The notes under the pieces are model-generated. The model saw only the letters and a program-made list of their open reading frames with translations, searched no databases and had not been told where the DNA came from. A stretch of 64,000 bases of DNA from Pseudoxanthomonas suwonensis J47 (GTDB lineage: Bacteria > Pseudomonadota > Gammaproteobacteria > Xanthomonadales > Xanthomonadaceae), in the NCBI RefSeq assembly GCF_000513955.1, contig NZ_AZUZ01000001.1, forward strand, positions 48,588 through 112,587, read 5' to 3'. Made by a program: the position numbers and the translations under genes. Numbering within the stretch: position 1 is the first letter of the stretch; every line of letters starts with the position of its first letter. This document shows, piece after piece, positions 47,493-58,657 of this stretch.

Positions 47493-49052
47493 ATGAGCGG
47501 TCCGCGGCTGCTGCGTTCGACCGCGGTGTTCAGCGCGATGACCCTGCTGTCGCGCCTCGCCGGTTTCGCCCGGGACATGCTGCAGGCGACCCTGTTCGGC
47601 ACCGGCGGGGCGATGAGCGCCTTCATAGTCGCCTACCGCATCCCGAACTACCTGCGCCGGGTGTTCGCCGAGGGCTCGATGGCGATGGCCTTCGTGCCGG
47701 TGCTCAACGAGATCAAGGAGCGCGGCGACAAGGCCGCGCTGAAGTCCTTCATCGACCACATGGCCGGCGCGCTGTGCGCGGTGGTGATGGTGGTCTGCGC
47801 CGCCGGCATGCTGGCCGCGCCGCTGATCGCGCGGCTGTTCGCGCCGGGCTGGGCCGAGGAGCCCGAGCTGCTGGCCCAGACCGCGCAGATGCTGCGGATC
47901 ACCTTCCCGTACCTGCTGTTCATCTCGATGATGTCGCTGGCCGCGTCGGTGCTCAACAGCGCCGGCCGGTTCGGCCTGCCGGCGTTCACCCCGGTCCTGC
48001 ACAACCTGACCATGATCGCGGCGATGCTGTGGCTGGCGCCGCGCTTCGACGTGCCGCCGCGCGGCCTGGCCTGGGGCGTGCTGGTGGCCGGCGCGCTGCA
48101 GCTGGCCCTGCTGTGGGGAGCGCTGGGGCGGATGGGGCTGCGGCCGCGGCTACGGCCCGGCTTCTCCCACCCGGACGTGCGCAAGGTCGCGAAGCTGATG
48201 CTGCCGACCCTGTTCTCGTCCTCGGTGGCGCAGGTGAACCTGATCGTCGGCACCGTGTTCGCTTCGCTGCTGGCGGCCGGCAGCATCGACTGGCTGTACT
48301 ACTCCGATCGGCTGGTCGAGTTCCCGCTGGGCCTGTTCGGCGTGGCCCTGGGTACGGTGATCCTGCCGCACCTGTCGCGCCGGCACGCGGCCGAGGACGC
48401 GGAGGGCTACAACGCCTCGCTGGACTGGGGCCTGCGCATGGCCATGCTTGCCGGCGTGCCCGCCGGGCTGGGCCTGCTGCTGCTGGCCGAGCCGATCACC
48501 GCCACGGTCTACAACTATGGGCACTTCACCGCCTTCGACACGCGCATGGCGGCGTACAGCCTGTCGGCGATGAGCGTGGGCGTGCCGGCCTTCATGCTCA
48601 GCAAGGTGCTGGCCCCGGCGTTCTTCTCGCGCCAGGACACGCGCACGCCGATGCGCGCGGCGATCTGGACGGTCGTGGCCAACGTGGTGCTGACCGTGGC
48701 CATCGTCACCCCGCTGTGGCGCGCCGGTACCGAGGGCGGCCACGCCGGCATCGCCCTGGCCACCGCGCTGGCCGGCATCGTCAACGCCGCGATCCTCTGG
48801 CATGTGCTGCGCAAGTCCGGCCTGTACCGGCCACAGCCGGGCTGGGGCGTGTTCGCCCTGCGCATGGGCGCGGCCTGCATGGCGATGGCGGCGGTGGTGC
48901 TGGCCGCCCGGGCCTGGATCGGCGACTGGACCGCGATCGACGGCGCGGTGCCGCGCGTGGTCTGGCTGCTGGTGGCGATCGCCGCCGGCGCGGCCGCCTA
49001 CGGCCTGGTGCTGCTGGCCCTGGGCCTGCGCCTGCGCCACCTGCGGCACTGA
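47493..49052 (+). CDS. murJ: Lipid II flippase MurJ
   Basis: This 519-residue MOP-superfamily membrane protein has about 14 helices and moves lipid II across the inner membrane for peptidoglycan synthesis. It begins MSGPRLLRSTAVFSAMTLLSRLAGFARD, where SRLAGFARD is the family's first-helix motif with its essential Arg. The YRIPNYLRRVFAEGSMAMAFVPVL segment (split YRIPNYLRRVFAEGSM) is diagnostic. GGAGG precedes ATG 47493. Confidence 0.96.
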   Translation: MSGPRLLRSTAVFSAMTLLSRLAGFARDMLQATLFGTGGAMSAFIVAYRIPNYLRRVFAEGSMAMAFVPVLNEIKERGDKAALKSFIDHMAGALCAVVMVVCAAGMLAAPLIARLFAPGWAEEPELLAQTAQMLRITFPYLLFISMMSLAASVLNSAGRFGLPAFTPVLHNLTMIAAMLWLAPRFDVPPRGLAWGVLVAGALQLALLWGALGRMGLRPRLRPGFSHPDVRKVAKLMLPTLFSSSVAQVNLIVGTVFASLLAAGSIDWLYYSDRLVEFPLGLFGVALGTVILPHLSRRHAAEDAEGYNASLDWGLRMAMLAGVPAGLGLLLLAEPITATVYNYGHFTAFDTRMAAYSLSAMSVGVPAFMLSKVLAPAFFSRQDTRTPMRAAIWTVVANVVLTVAIVTPLWRAGTEGGHAGIALATALAGIVNAAILWHVLRKSGLYRPQPGWGVFALRMGAACMAMAAVVLAARAWIGDWTAIDGAVPRVVWLLVAIAAGAAAYGLVLLALGLRLRHLRH

Positions 49053-49190
49053 CCGTTCCCCGTCCGCGGGCGGCGAAAACCGCCCCGGCCAGGCCGCCGC
49101 AAGGCCCATGCCGGCTATACTTCGGCGTTCGGCCCCGGGCCGGCGCCTGGCCGGCGCCGCGGGGCTGTCCCTCCGGTCATGACGAGATAG

Positions 49191-50174
49191 ATGAGCAGGC
49201 TGTTCCGTGACGTCGATGGCGGGTCCTTGTGCCCGCGCGGCAGCGTGGTCTGCATCGGCGCCTTCGACGGCCTCCACCTGGGCCACCGGGCGCTGCTGCG
49301 GCACGCCGTGGCGCGGGCGCGGGCGCTGGGCGTGGATGCGGTCGCCCTCAGTTTCGAGCCGCTGCCGCGCGAGTACTTCGGCCGCGGCAACCCGCCGCCG
49401 CGGCTGACCCTGCCGCGCGACCGGATCCAGCTGCTGCTGGGCGAGGGCCTGGACCGCCTGGGCCTGCTGCGCTTCAACGCCGCGCTGGCGGCGATGCCGG
49501 CCGAGGAGTTCGTGCACCGCGTGCTGGCCGGCCGGCTGGGCGCGCGCGAGGTCTGGATCGGCCCGGAATTCCGCTTCGGCAACCGCCGCGGCGGCGACCT
49601 GGCGCTGCTGCAGGCGATGGGTTCCGAACTGGGCTTCAGCGCCGGGGAAATCGCCCCGGTCGAGGCCGGCGGCGAGCGCGTCTCCAGCACCCGCATCCGC
49701 GAGGCCCTGGTCGCCGGGCGCTTCGACGATGTCGCCGCACTGCTGGGCCGTCCCTACGCCATCGGCGGGCGGGTGGTGCGCGGCCGCCAGCTCGGCCGCA
49801 CCCTCGGCTTCCCCACCGCCAACCTGCGTTTCCCCAGGACCCCGGCGCTGGCCGGGATCTACGCCACTCTCGTCCATGGCCTGGAAGAGGCCGGTGGCCG
49901 GCCGTGGCCGTCGGTGTCCAGCTTCGGCACCCGTCCGACCGTGGACGGGGTGGAACCGCTGCTGGAAGCCCACCTGTTCGATTTCAGCGGCGACCTCTAC
50001 GGGCGCCACCTGCGGGTCGAGTTCGTCGCCAAGCTGCGCGACGAGGAGAAATTCCCCGACCTGCCGACGCTGACCGCCCAGATGCACCGCGACGCGGCCG
50101 AGGCCCGTCGCATACTCGCCGCCACCACCGCGGACGCCCCGCACCCCCATCTCGAAGCCGCTGCGCAACGGTAG
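49191..50174 (+). CDS. ribF: Bifunctional riboflavin kinase/FAD synthetase
   Basis: This 327-residue enzyme makes FMN and then FAD. The adenylyltransferase domain has [16 protein letters not shown] (HxGH-type motif) and [10 protein letters not shown]. The C-terminal riboflavin kinase domain has [15 protein letters not shown] with the GFPTAN motif. ATG 49191 is accepted. It leads the ribF-ileS-lspA-ispH cluster and is separated from ileS by 4 bp. Confidence 0.96.
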   Translation: MSRLFRDVDGGSLCPRGSVVCIGAFDGLHLGHRALLRHAVARARALGVDAVALSFEPLPREYFGRGNPPPRLTLPRDRIQLLLGEGLDRLGLLRFNAALAAMPAEEFVHRVLAGRLGAREVWIGPEFRFGNRRGGDLALLQAMGSELGFSAGEIAPVEAGGERVSSTRIREALVAGRFDDVAALLGRPYAIGGRVVRGRQLGRTLGFPTANLRFPRTPALAGIYATLVHGLEEAGGRPWPSVSSFGTRPTVDGVEPLLEAHLFDFSGDLYGRHLRVEFVAKLRDEEKFPDLPTLTAQMHRDAAEARRILAATTADAPHPHLEAAAQR

Positions 50175-50178
50175 AGCC

Positions 50179-53025
50179 GTGACCCAAGACTACAAAGCCA
50201 CCCTGCACCTGCCCGCCACGGATTTTCCGATGCGCGGCGACCTGCCCAAGCGCGAGCCGCACACGCTCGAGCGCTGGGAGAAGGAAGGCCTGTACGCCCA
50301 GCTGCGCGCGCACGCCAGGGGCCGGCCGCTGTTCGTCCTGCACGACGGCCCGCCGTACGCCAACGGCGCGATCCACCTGGGCCACGCGGTCAACAAGATC
50401 CTCAAGGACATCATCGTCAAGTCGAAGTACCTGGCCGGCTTCGACGCGCCGTACATCCCGGGCTGGGACTGCCACGGCCTGCCGATCGAGATCGCGATCG
50501 AGAAGAAGTACGGCAAGGTCGGCGTCAAGCTCGACGCCACCGAGTTCCGGCAGAAGTGCCGCGAGTACGCCGAGTCGCAGATCGAGATCCAGCGCAAGGA
50601 CTTCAAGCGCCTGGGCGTGATCGGCGACTGGGACAACCCGTACAGGACGCTCAACTTCCGCTTCGAGGCCGACGAGATCCGCGCGCTGGCCAAGATCGTC
50701 GACAACGGCCACCTGACCCGCGGCGTCAAGCCGGTCCACTGGTGCTTCGACTGCGGCTCGGCGCTGGCCGAGGCCGAGATCGAGTACCAGGACAAGGTTT
50801 CCCCGGCGGTCGACGTGGCCTACGCCGCGCGCGACGGCCAGGCGGTGGCGCGCGCCTTCGGCGTCGAGCTGCCGGAAGGCGTCGAGGTGGCGGTGCCGAT
50901 CTGGACCACCACGCCGTGGACGCTGCCGGCCTCGCTGGCCATCTCGATGGGTCCGGAACTGGAGTACGCGCTGGTCGAAGGCCCGGCCCACGACGGCCGC
51001 CGCCGCTGGCTGGTGCTGGCCGACGCGCTGGCCGAGCGCGCGCTGGCGCGCTACGGCGTGGCCGGCGTCACCGTGCACGGCCGCGCCGCTGGCGCCGCGC
51101 TGGAGCACCTGCAGTTCGCCCATCCGTTCTACGACGAGCGCGACATCCCGATCATCCTCGGCGGCCACGTGTCGGCCGACGACGGTACCGGTGCGGTGCA
51201 CACCGCGCCCGGCCACGGCCAGGACGACTACGTCGTCAGCAAGGCCTGCGGCATCATCGACCGCTACACCGCGGCCCAGCTCAACCCGGTCGACGGGCGC
51301 GGCGTGTACCTGCCGTCGACCCCGGCCGCGCATGGCGTCGAACTGGCCGGCCTGCACATCTGGAAGGCCAACGACACCATCATCGAGGTGCTCCGCGCCA
51401 GCGGCGCGCTGCTGGCCGCGTCGAAGCTGGAGCACAGCTACCCGCACTGCTGGCGCCACAAGACCCCGATCGCGTTCCGCGCCACCCCGCAGTGGTTCAT
51501 CTCGATGGACCAGGCCAACCTGCGCGCCGACGCGCTGCAGGCGATCAAGGGCGTGAAGTGGTATCCGGAATGGGGCCAGGCGCGCATCACCTCGATGGTC
51601 GAGGGCCGCCCGGACTGGACCATCTCGCGCCAGCGCACCTGGGGCGTGCCGATCGCGCTGTTCGTGCACCGCGAGACCGGCGAGCCGCATCCGCGCAGCA
51701 GCGAGCTGATGCGCCAGGTCGCCGACCGCGTCGAGCAGGGCGGGGTGGACGTGTGGTACGCGCTGGACCCGGCCGAGCTGCTCGGCAACGAGGCCGCCGA
51801 GTACGAGAAGATCACCGACATCCTCGACGTCTGGTTCGACTCCGGCGTCACCCACGAGGGCGTGCTGCTGGAGCGCGGCCTGGGCAAGCCGGCCGACCTG
51901 TACCTGGAAGGCTCGGACCAGCACCGCGGCTGGTTCCAGTCCTCGCTGCTGACCGGCGTGGCCATCGACAAGGCCGCGCCGTACCGGCAGTGCCTCACCC
52001 ACGGTTTCACCGTGGACGAGCACGGCCGCAAGATGTCCAAGTCGCTCGGCAACGGCATCGAGCCGCAGGACATCATGAAGAACCTTGGCGCGGACATCCT
52101 GCGCCTGTGGATCGCCTCGGCCGACTACTCCAACGAGATGTCGCTGTCGCAGGAGATCCTCAAGCGCAACGCCGATGCCTACCGCCGCATCCGCAACACC
52201 GCGCGCTTCCTGCTGGCCAACCTGCACGGCTTCGAGCCGGTGCGGGACCTGCCGGCGCTGGAGGACATGGTCGCCCTCGACCGCTGGATCGTGCATCGCG
52301 CCTGGGAAGTCCAGGAGAAGATCAAGGACGCCTACGGGCGCTACGACTTCGCCGCGATCGTGCAGGCGCTGCTGAACTTCTGCAGCGTGGACCTGGGCTC
52401 GCTGTACCTGGACGTGACCAAGGACCGCCTGTACACGATGCGCGAGGATTCGCGCGGCCGCCGCAGCGCGCAGGGCGCGATGTACCGCATCGCCGAGGCC
52501 TTCGTGCGCTGGATCGCGCCGATCCTCAGCTTCACCGCCGACGAGCTGTGGGGCTACCTGCCGAAGGCAACGCCGGAGGGCGAGCGCCTGGGCAACGTGC
52601 TGTTCGCCACCTGGTACGAAGGCCTGGCCCCGCTGCCGGCCGGCGCCGAACTGGGCAGCGGGGATTTCGACCGCCTGCTGGCCCTGCGCGAGCAGGTGGC
52701 CAAGGTGCTGGAGCCGATGCGCGCCAACGGCCAGATCGGCGCGGCGCTGGAGGCGGAGATCACCATCACCGCCGGCGCCGACACCGCCGCCCACCTGCAG
52801 CCGCTGGCCGAGGAACTGCGCTTCTTCTTCATCAGCGGCGACGTGTCCGTGGTCCCGGCGCAGACCGACGACATCTTCGTCAGTGCCGCGCCGACGACCA
52901 AGGCCAAGTGCGTGCGCTGCTGGCACCACCGCGCCGACGTAGGCACGGTGGCGGAGCATCCGGAACTGTGCGGGCGCTGCGCCAGCAACGTCGACGGTGC
53001 CGGCGAAGACCGGCGGTGGTTCTGA
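50179..53025 (+). CDS. ileS: Isoleucyl-tRNA synthetase
   Basis: This 948-residue class Ia synthetase has the HIGH-type motif in [15 protein letters not shown], the KMSKSLGN loop, an editing CP1 insert ([11 protein letters not shown]), and a C-terminal zinc knuckle (KCVRCWHH...CGRCASN). The bacterial IleS1-type sequence fits E. coli (938 aa). The start is GTG 50179 ([12 protein letters not shown]). The stop overlaps lspA by one base. Confidence 0.97.
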   Translation: MTQDYKATLHLPATDFPMRGDLPKREPHTLERWEKEGLYAQLRAHARGRPLFVLHDGPPYANGAIHLGHAVNKILKDIIVKSKYLAGFDAPYIPGWDCHGLPIEIAIEKKYGKVGVKLDATEFRQKCREYAESQIEIQRKDFKRLGVIGDWDNPYRTLNFRFEADEIRALAKIVDNGHLTRGVKPVHWCFDCGSALAEAEIEYQDKVSPAVDVAYAARDGQAVARAFGVELPEGVEVAVPIWTTTPWTLPASLAISMGPELEYALVEGPAHDGRRRWLVLADALAERALARYGVAGVTVHGRAAGAALEHLQFAHPFYDERDIPIILGGHVSADDGTGAVHTAPGHGQDDYVVSKACGIIDRYTAAQLNPVDGRGVYLPSTPAAHGVELAGLHIWKANDTIIEVLRASGALLAASKLEHSYPHCWRHKTPIAFRATPQWFISMDQANLRADALQAIKGVKWYPEWGQARITSMVEGRPDWTISRQRTWGVPIALFVHRETGEPHPRSSELMRQVADRVEQGGVDVWYALDPAELLGNEAAEYEKITDILDVWFDSGVTHEGVLLERGLGKPADLYLEGSDQHRGWFQSSLLTGVAIDKAAPYRQCLTHGFTVDEHGRKMSKSLGNGIEPQDIMKNLGADILRLWIASADYSNEMSLSQEILKRNADAYRRIRNTARFLLANLHGFEPVRDLPALEDMVALDRWIVHRAWEVQEKIKDAYGRYDFAAIVQALLNFCSVDLGSLYLDVTKDRLYTMREDSRGRRSAQGAMYRIAEAFVRWIAPILSFTADELWGYLPKATPEGERLGNVLFATWYEGLAPLPAGAELGSGDFDRLLALREQVAKVLEPMRANGQIGAALEAEITITAGADTAAHLQPLAEELRFFFISGDVSVVPAQTDDIFVSAAPTTKAKCVRCWHHRADVGTVAEHPELCGRCASNVDGAGEDRRWF

Positions 53026-53531
53026 TGACCACGGCCCGGCCCCGTCCCAACGCGATCGTGTGGCTGCTGCTGTCGGCGGCGGTCATCGTCCTCGACCAGT
53101 GGAGCAAGGCCTGGGTGCTGTCCAGCCTGCCGGAGTACACGGCGGTGCCGGTGGTCGAGGGTTTCTGGAACTGGTACCGGACCTACAACACCGGCGCCGC
53201 GTTCAGCTTCCTCGCCAACGCCGGCGGCTGGCAGACCGTGTTCTTCACGGCCTTGGCCTTCGCGATCAGCGGCCTGCTGGGCTGGTGGCTGTGGCGCACC
53301 CCGCGCGGCCACTGGCGCCAGGCCGTGCCGTACGCGCTGGTGATCGGCGGCGCGCTGGGCAACGTGGTCGACCGCCTGGTCCACGGCCACGTGGTCGATT
53401 TCATCCAGTGGTACTGGCGCGACTACTACTGGCCGTCGTTCAACGTGGCCGACGCGGCCATCGTCGCCGGCGCCATCGGCATCGCCCTGTCCGGCCTGTT
53501 CGATGGCGACCGGGGCAAGAGCGGTTCATGA
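53025..53531 (+). CDS. lspA: Lipoprotein signal peptidase (signal peptidase II)
   Basis: This 168-residue inner-membrane aspartyl protease removes signal peptides from lipoproteins such as the I78 inhibitor, PstS and the efflux adaptor in this window. It has four helices. Catalytic Asp residues are in [20 protein letters not shown] and [11 protein letters not shown]. The ATG is fused to the ileS stop (TGATG). Confidence 0.97.
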   Translation: MTTARPRPNAIVWLLLSAAVIVLDQWSKAWVLSSLPEYTAVPVVEGFWNWYRTYNTGAAFSFLANAGGWQTVFFTALAFAISGLLGWWLWRTPRGHWRQAVPYALVIGGALGNVVDRLVHGHVVDFIQWYWRDYYWPSFNVADAAIVAGAIGIALSGLFDGDRGKSGS

Positions 53532-53583
53532 TCGCGGTGCCACGCTATTGCATGGCCTTCCCGGGCCCGTAACCGAAGACCCC

Positions 53584-54534
53584 ATGGACGTCATCCTCGC
53601 CAATCCCCGTGGTTTCTGCGCCGGCGTCGACCGCGCGATCGAGATCGTCAAGCGCGCCATCGAGACCCTCGGCGCACCGATCTACGTGCGCCACGAGGTC
53701 GTGCACAACCGCTTCGTCGTCGACGACCTGCGCGCCCGCGGCGCGATCTTCGTCGAGGAACTGGACGAGGTGCCCGACGGCAACACGGTGATCTTCAGCG
53801 CCCACGGCGTCTCCCAGGCGGTGCGCGCCGAGGCCGACCGCCGCGGGCTGAAGGTGTTCGACGCGACCTGCCCGCTGGTGACCAAGGTCCACCTGGAAGT
53901 GGCGCGCCACTGCCGCGCCGGCCGCGACGTGATCCTGATCGGTCACGCCGGCCACCCCGAGGTGGAAGGCACGATGGGGCAGTGGAAGGCCGACAGCGCC
54001 GGCGGCTCGATCTACCTGGTCGAGGACATCGACGACGTCGCCAGCCTCGTCGTCAGCCAGCCGGACAACCTGTTCTACACCACCCAGACCACGCTCTCGG
54101 TGGACGACACCCGCGGCATCATCGAGGCGCTGCAGCAGCGCTTCCCGGCGATCCAGGGGCCGAAGAACGACGACATCTGCTACGCCACGCAGAACCGCCA
54201 GGACGCCGTGCGCGAACTGGCCGCGCGCTGCGACCTGGTGCTGGTGGTCGGTTCGCCGAACAGCTCCAACTCCAACCGCCTGGCCGAGCTGGCCCGGCGC
54301 GAGGGCGTGGAGTCGCACCTGATCGACGGTGCCCACGAGATCGACCCGGCGTGGGTCGTGGGCAAGCAGCACATCGGCCTGACCGCCGGCGCCTCCGCAC
54401 CGCAGGTGCTGGTCGACGGCGTGATCGCGCGGCTGCGCGAGCTGGGCGCCGCTGCGGTGAGCGAACTGGACGGCGAGCCGGAGGACATGGTCTTCGCCCT
54501 GCCCAAGGAACTGCGCCTGCAGCTGGTGGACTGA
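53584..54534 (+). CDS. ispH: 4-hydroxy-3-methylbut-2-enyl diphosphate reductase
   Basis: This 316-residue iron-sulfur enzyme makes IPP and DMAPP in the last step of the MEP isoprenoid pathway. Three cluster Cys are in NPRGFCAGV (Cys12), [11 protein letters not shown] and [10 protein letters not shown]; substrate residues appear in EVVHN and [13 protein letters not shown] 53584 gives the standard start [12 protein letters not shown]. It ends the ribF-ileS-lspA-ispH cluster. Confidence 0.97.
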   Translation: MDVILANPRGFCAGVDRAIEIVKRAIETLGAPIYVRHEVVHNRFVVDDLRARGAIFVEELDEVPDGNTVIFSAHGVSQAVRAEADRRGLKVFDATCPLVTKVHLEVARHCRAGRDVILIGHAGHPEVEGTMGQWKADSAGGSIYLVEDIDDVASLVVSQPDNLFYTTQTTLSVDDTRGIIEALQQRFPAIQGPKNDDICYATQNRQDAVRELAARCDLVLVVGSPNSSNSNRLAELARREGVESHLIDGAHEIDPAWVVGKQHIGLTAGASAPQVLVDGVIARLRELGAAAVSELDGEPEDMVFALPKELRLQLVD

Positions 54535-54559
54535 GCCTCGCCGCGGCAAGGCCGCAGGC

Positions 54560-56884
54560 CTACACCATCCGGATGTCGAGCTGGCGCAGGCGGCGCAGGA
54601 TCCCGAACAGCAGCGCGCTGCGCACCCCGCCGGCCTGGCGCGGGGTGGCGACGAAGCCGGTGGCGTTGAAGATCATCTGGCCCTTGTCGATGCCGTCGAG
54701 GGTCACGCCCGGCGCCGGCGCGTCGAGGATCGCCGGGTGTTCGCGGAACGCCTCCAGCAGCAGCTCGCGCACCAGGTCCGCGTCGGTGGACAGCGGCATC
54801 GGCAGCACGATCTTCACCAGGCCCTCGGCGTTTGAATAGGTGCGGTTGCGCACCGTCTTGGTGATCAGCTCCGAGTTCGGCACCAGCACGGTGGTGCGGT
54901 CGCCGGTCTGGATCTCGGTGGCGCGCACGTTGATCCGGCGGATGTCGCCCTCGGCGTCGCCGACCACCACCCAGTCGCCGACCTTCACCGGCCGCTCGGC
55001 CAGCAGGATCAGGCCGGAGATGAAGTTCTGCACGATCGCCTGCAGGCCGAAGCCGATGCCGACCGACAGCGCGCTGGCGATCCAGGCAATCCGCTCCAGG
55101 CCCACGCCGATCGCGGCCAGCGCCATCGCCAGCGCCAGCACCATCGTGCCGTAGCCGAACAGGGTGACGACCGAGGCGCGCATGCCCTCGTCCATCTTCG
55201 TGGTCGGCAGGTAGCGCCGCGCCAGCCAGCGCTTGAGCAGGTGGAAGGCGGCGCTGGCCAGCAGGAACACCGCCAGCGCGCGGACCACGTTGGCCGGGCT
55301 GAGCACCAGTTCGCCGATGGTGATGCCGCGGGCCAGGCCGAGGGCGCGCGCGACCAGGTCCTCGCCGCTGGCCCCGTACGGCATTGCCAGCGCGATCAGG
55401 CCCAGCAGCGCCAGCAGCACGCGCAGCACCGCCGAGGCCACCACCGCCGCGCGCTCGACCAGCAGCGGATCCAGCCCGTAGCGGCTGCTGACCCGGCGCC
55501 CGGCCACGCCCTTGGCGCCGAGCACGGCACAGGCCAGGTCGTCGGCGAAGCGCATCGCAAGGAACAGGGTGGCCAGCACCACGCCGGTCCACACCAGCTG
55601 CAGGGCGATGAAGCCGGACAGGGCCACGTGTCCGGTCAACAGGCCGAGCAGGGCCAGCGACGCGCACACCCAGCCGATGCTGGTGGCGAAATTCATCCAC
55701 GGCCGGAAATGCGGCTTCGGCGCGGCGGCATCGGGCTGGGCTTCCACCTCGGCGCGCGCGGCCGCCGACTGCAGGCGGCGGATGCGCAGCAGCGCCCACA
55801 GCACCACGAAGGTGGAGACCAGCGCCGCCAGCGCGGTCAGCGCCACCGCCAGCGGCAGGCTGGCGTTGACCAGGGCGCCGAGCCGCTGCGGGAAGGTCGC
55901 GAGCACGATCGCCAGCGCCGCCGCCAGGGGCAGCGGCCGCAGCGTGCGTGCGCCCTCGTCGGAGATCGCCGGCAGCCGCCACGATGGGCTGCGCACGGCC
56001 AGCAGCACCGCGCCAAGCGTGGTCACGAAGGTGCCGAACACCAGCAGGCCGCCGGCAAGCCGGGCGAGCTGGGCGACGGCCGCCGGGGCATCGGCCGGCA
56101 GCAGCGCCGCGCGCAGCAGGCTCACGATCCACCAGGCCGCCAGCGTCGACAGCAGCAGCCGCGCCACCGCCGGCGCCGAGCGGCGCAGGCGTCCGGGCGG
56201 GATATGCCGGCCGACCAGCTTCGGCACGGTGCGCGCGCCGAACCAGCCGACCACCACCGCGACCAGCGCGGCCAGGGCCAGCAGCAGCGGCGAACGCACC
56301 GGGCCGGCGCGCCAGTGCCCCGCCACGGTTTCGCGCGTCTGCTGCCACAGGCCGAGCACGCGCGCCTGGTCGCGGCCGCGGCTGTCGGCCAGCTCGCTCC
56401 AGAAGCGCGGGTTCCACGGCGGGGTGGTGCGGCGCGACAGGGTCTGGTGGAACGCCGCCTGCCGCTGCGCAGCGATCCGGTCCAGCAGCTGGCCGCTCTC
56501 GACCACGGTCAGCCGGGCCTGGCGCAGTTCGGCGTCGACCTCGTTGCGCTGCTCCTGCAGCTCGCGGCGCTCGCGGGTGACATCGGCGGATTCCTGGCCC
56601 GTGGCTGCCGGGCCTTCGCCCAGCTCGGCCAGGCGCGCGTCCAGGCTGTCCAGCTGCGGGCCGCGCTCGGCGATGGTCTTCTCGGCCAGCGCCTGGATCT
56701 TCAGCACCGCCTCGCGCGAGGCCTGCAGCGAGGGGTCGTCGTCCTGCTCCGGCAGGGCCGCGCCGATCTTCTCCAGCTGTTGCCGGGCCTGGTCCAGCGA
56801 CGGCGCCTGCGCGAAGGCCGGCATGGCCAGCAGCAGGGCGAGCAGGACGGTGAAGACGGCGGTCAGGCGGGCCGGGAAGCGCAT
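54560..56884 (-). CDS. Mechanosensitive channel, MscS family with DUF3772 domain
   Basis: This 774-residue large MscS-type protein has a signal peptide (MPAFAQA), a periplasmic coiled-coil DUF3772 region (about residues 30-165), and roughly ten membrane helices. The MscS core is at about 540-740: pore-lining helix with GIGFGLQAIVQNFISGLILL split GIGFGLQAIVQNFISG, and the beta domain (RPVKVGDWVVVGDAEGDI). It protects against osmotic downshock. The C-terminal domain ends RQLDIRMV. It is convergent with ispH. Confidence 0.92.
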   Translation of the reverse strand: MRFPARLTAVFTVLLALLLAMPAFAQAPSLDQARQQLEKIGAALPEQDDDPSLQASREAVLKIQALAEKTIAERGPQLDSLDARLAELGEGPAATGQESADVTRERRELQEQRNEVDAELRQARLTVVESGQLLDRIAAQRQAAFHQTLSRRTTPPWNPRFWSELADSRGRDQARVLGLWQQTRETVAGHWRAGPVRSPLLLALAALVAVVVGWFGARTVPKLVGRHIPPGRLRRSAPAVARLLLSTLAAWWIVSLLRAALLPADAPAAVAQLARLAGGLLVFGTFVTTLGAVLLAVRSPSWRLPAISDEGARTLRPLPLAAALAIVLATFPQRLGALVNASLPLAVALTALAALVSTFVVLWALLRIRRLQSAAARAEVEAQPDAAAPKPHFRPWMNFATSIGWVCASLALLGLLTGHVALSGFIALQLVWTGVVLATLFLAMRFADDLACAVLGAKGVAGRRVSSRYGLDPLLVERAAVVASAVLRVLLALLGLIALAMPYGASGEDLVARALGLARGITIGELVLSPANVVRALAVFLLASAAFHLLKRWLARRYLPTTKMDEGMRASVVTLFGYGTMVLALAMALAAIGVGLERIAWIASALSVGIGFGLQAIVQNFISGLILLAERPVKVGDWVVVGDAEGDIRRINVRATEIQTGDRTTVLVPNSELITKTVRNRTYSNAEGLVKIVLPMPLSTDADLVRELLLEAFREHPAILDAPAPGVTLDGIDKGQMIFNATGFVATPRQAGGVRSALLFGILRRLRQLDIRMV

Positions 56885-57053
56885 GCGGCGGCAGGTCGTT
56901 GCAGAGCGGCTAACTTAACACCCGCCGCCGGGGGCCTCTGTCGCTGCCGCCGGGCTCGCACCTGCCCGGCATCCGCGTTCGCAGGCCCGCTATGGCCTGC
57001 CCGGCCGCGACCCGTTAGAATTCCCGGCCCGGCCGCGCCAGCGTCCGGTCATT

Positions 57054-57129
57054 GCCGGAATAGCTCAGTTGGTAGAGCGGCGCATTCGTAATGCGTAGGT
57101 CGCAGGTTCGACTCCTGTTTCCGGCACCA
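57054..57129 (+). tRNA. tRNA-Thr, anticodon CGT
   Basis: A 76-nt cloverleaf, acceptor GCCGGAA/TTCCGGC with encoded ACCA, D-arm AGCTCAGTTGGTAGAGC, anticodon loop TTCGTAA (CGT) and T-arm AGGTTCGACTCCT. A TAGAAT -10 box at 57016 may serve it. Confidence 0.97.
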
Positions 57130-57134
57130 GCTTC

Positions 57135-57170
57135 ACGACGGGCCCCGCTTCGGCGGGGCCTTGTCGTTTG
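57135..57170 (+). terminator. Hairpin after tRNA-Thr
   Basis: An extended stem, ACGAC-GGCCCCGC with GCGGGGCC-GTCGT, then only three T. It is a weak intrinsic terminator or RNA-processing hairpin between the tRNA and radA. Confidence 0.55.
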
Positions 57171-57242
57171 CGGCACGCGTCTCGCCAGCGGAGACGGGCG
57201 GCGGCTACATTGGCCGTCCCCAACCGCACCGGATCCCGCCCC

Positions 57243-58643
57243 GTGGCCAAGCCTTCCGCCAAGTCCAGCGCCCGCATCGCCTATGTCTGCGGCGAATGCG
57301 GCGCCGAGTACAGCAAGTGGCAAGGGCAGTGCGGCGAGTGCAGCGCCTGGAATTCGCTGTCGCAGGTGGTGCTGGAACCGGCTGCGTCCGCCGCCAGTCC
57401 CGCCGCCTCGCGCCGCGCCGGCTGGGCCGGCAAGGTCGACCCGCCGAAGGTCACCGCGCTCAAGGACGTCAGCCAGCTGGCCGAGGTGCGCGTGTCCACC
57501 GGCATCGGCGAGCTGGACCGCGTGCTCGGCGGTGGACTGGTCGAAGGTGCGGTGGTCCTGGTCGGCGGCGACCCCGGCATCGGCAAGTCGACCCTGCTGC
57601 TGCAGGCGCTGGCGACCATGTCCGCGCAGCTGCCGGCGCTGTACGTCACCGGCGAGGAATCGCTGGCCCAGGTGGCCGGCCGCGCGGTGCGCCTGGACCT
57701 GCCGCTGGACAACCTGCAGGCGCTGGCCGAGACCGGCATCGAATCGATCCTGCAGCACGCCTCGCAGGCGAAGCCGCGCGTGGTCGTGGCCGACTCGGTG
57801 CAGACCCTGTGGACCGAAACCCTCACCGCCGCGCCCGGCTCGGTCAGCCAGGTGCGCGAGAGCGCGGCGCGGCTGGTGCGCTACGCCAAGGAGACCGGCA
57901 CCGCCGTGTTCCTGGTCGGCCACGTGACCAAGGAAGGCGGCATCGCCGGTCCGCGCGTGCTCGAGCACATGGTCGACGCGGTGCTGTACTTCGAGGGCGA
58001 GAGCGGCAGCCGCTTCCGCGTACTGCGCGCGTTCAAGAACCGCTTCGGCGCGGTCAACGAGCTGGGCGTGTTCGCGATGGGCGACAAGGGCCTGAAGGAA
58101 GTGCCCAACCCGTCGGCGATCTTCCTCTCAGGCAGCGCCCGCCAGCCGGGCAGCTGCGTGATGGTGACCCGCGAAGGTACCCGCCCGCTGCTGGTCGAGG
58201 TGCAGGCGCTGGTGGATTCCTCGCCGCTGTCCAATCCGCGCCGCGTCGCCGTGGGCCTGGAGCAGAACCGCCTGGCGATGCTGCTGGCGGTGCTGCACCG
58301 GCACGGCGGCGTGGTGGTCGGCGACCAGGACGTGTTCGTCAATGTCGTCGGCGGCATCCGCGTGCAGGAAACCGCCGCCGACCTGCCGGTGCTGCTGGCG
58401 GTGCTGTCCTCGCTGCGCGACCGCGCGCTGGCGGACAAGACCGTGGCCTTCGGCGAGGTCGGCCTCTCCGGCGAGATCCGCCCGGTGCCCAACGGCGAGG
58501 AGCGCCTGCGCGAAGCGGCCACGCACGGCTTCAGGCGCGCGATCGTGCCCAGGGCCAACGCGCCGAAGTCCGGCAGCTTCAAGGGCCTGGAAGTGATCGC
58601 GGTGGAGCGGCTGGCGCAGGCGCTGGAAGCGGCGGCGGAGTAG
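57243..58643 (+). CDS. radA: DNA repair protein RadA
   Basis: This 466-residue RecA-like helicase processes recombination intermediates. It has an N-terminal C4 zinc finger (YVCGECGAEYSKWQGQCGEC), Walker A GDPGIGKST, the RadA KNRFG motif (FKNRFGAVNELG), and a C-terminal Lon-like domain. GTG 57243 is preferred because it gives MAKPSAKSSARIAYVC, the usual length; upstream codons are not RadA-like. The ribosome site is poor. Confidence 0.93.
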   Translation: MAKPSAKSSARIAYVCGECGAEYSKWQGQCGECSAWNSLSQVVLEPAASAASPAASRRAGWAGKVDPPKVTALKDVSQLAEVRVSTGIGELDRVLGGGLVEGAVVLVGGDPGIGKSTLLLQALATMSAQLPALYVTGEESLAQVAGRAVRLDLPLDNLQALAETGIESILQHASQAKPRVVVADSVQTLWTETLTAAPGSVSQVRESAARLVRYAKETGTAVFLVGHVTKEGGIAGPRVLEHMVDAVLYFEGESGSRFRVLRAFKNRFGAVNELGVFAMGDKGLKEVPNPSAIFLSGSARQPGSCVMVTREGTRPLLVEVQALVDSSPLSNPRRVAVGLEQNRLAMLLAVLHRHGGVVVGDQDVFVNVVGGIRVQETAADLPVLLAVLSSLRDRALADKTVAFGEVGLSGEIRPVPNGEERLREAATHGFRRAIVPRANAPKSGSFKGLEVIAVERLAQALEAAAE

Positions 58644-58657
58644 GCCGCGGCATCGCT

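Noticed and set aside
49053-49190. FMN riboswitch upstream of ribF
   Set aside because: The gap lacks the conserved RFN element blocks and is too short with the murJ end close by.
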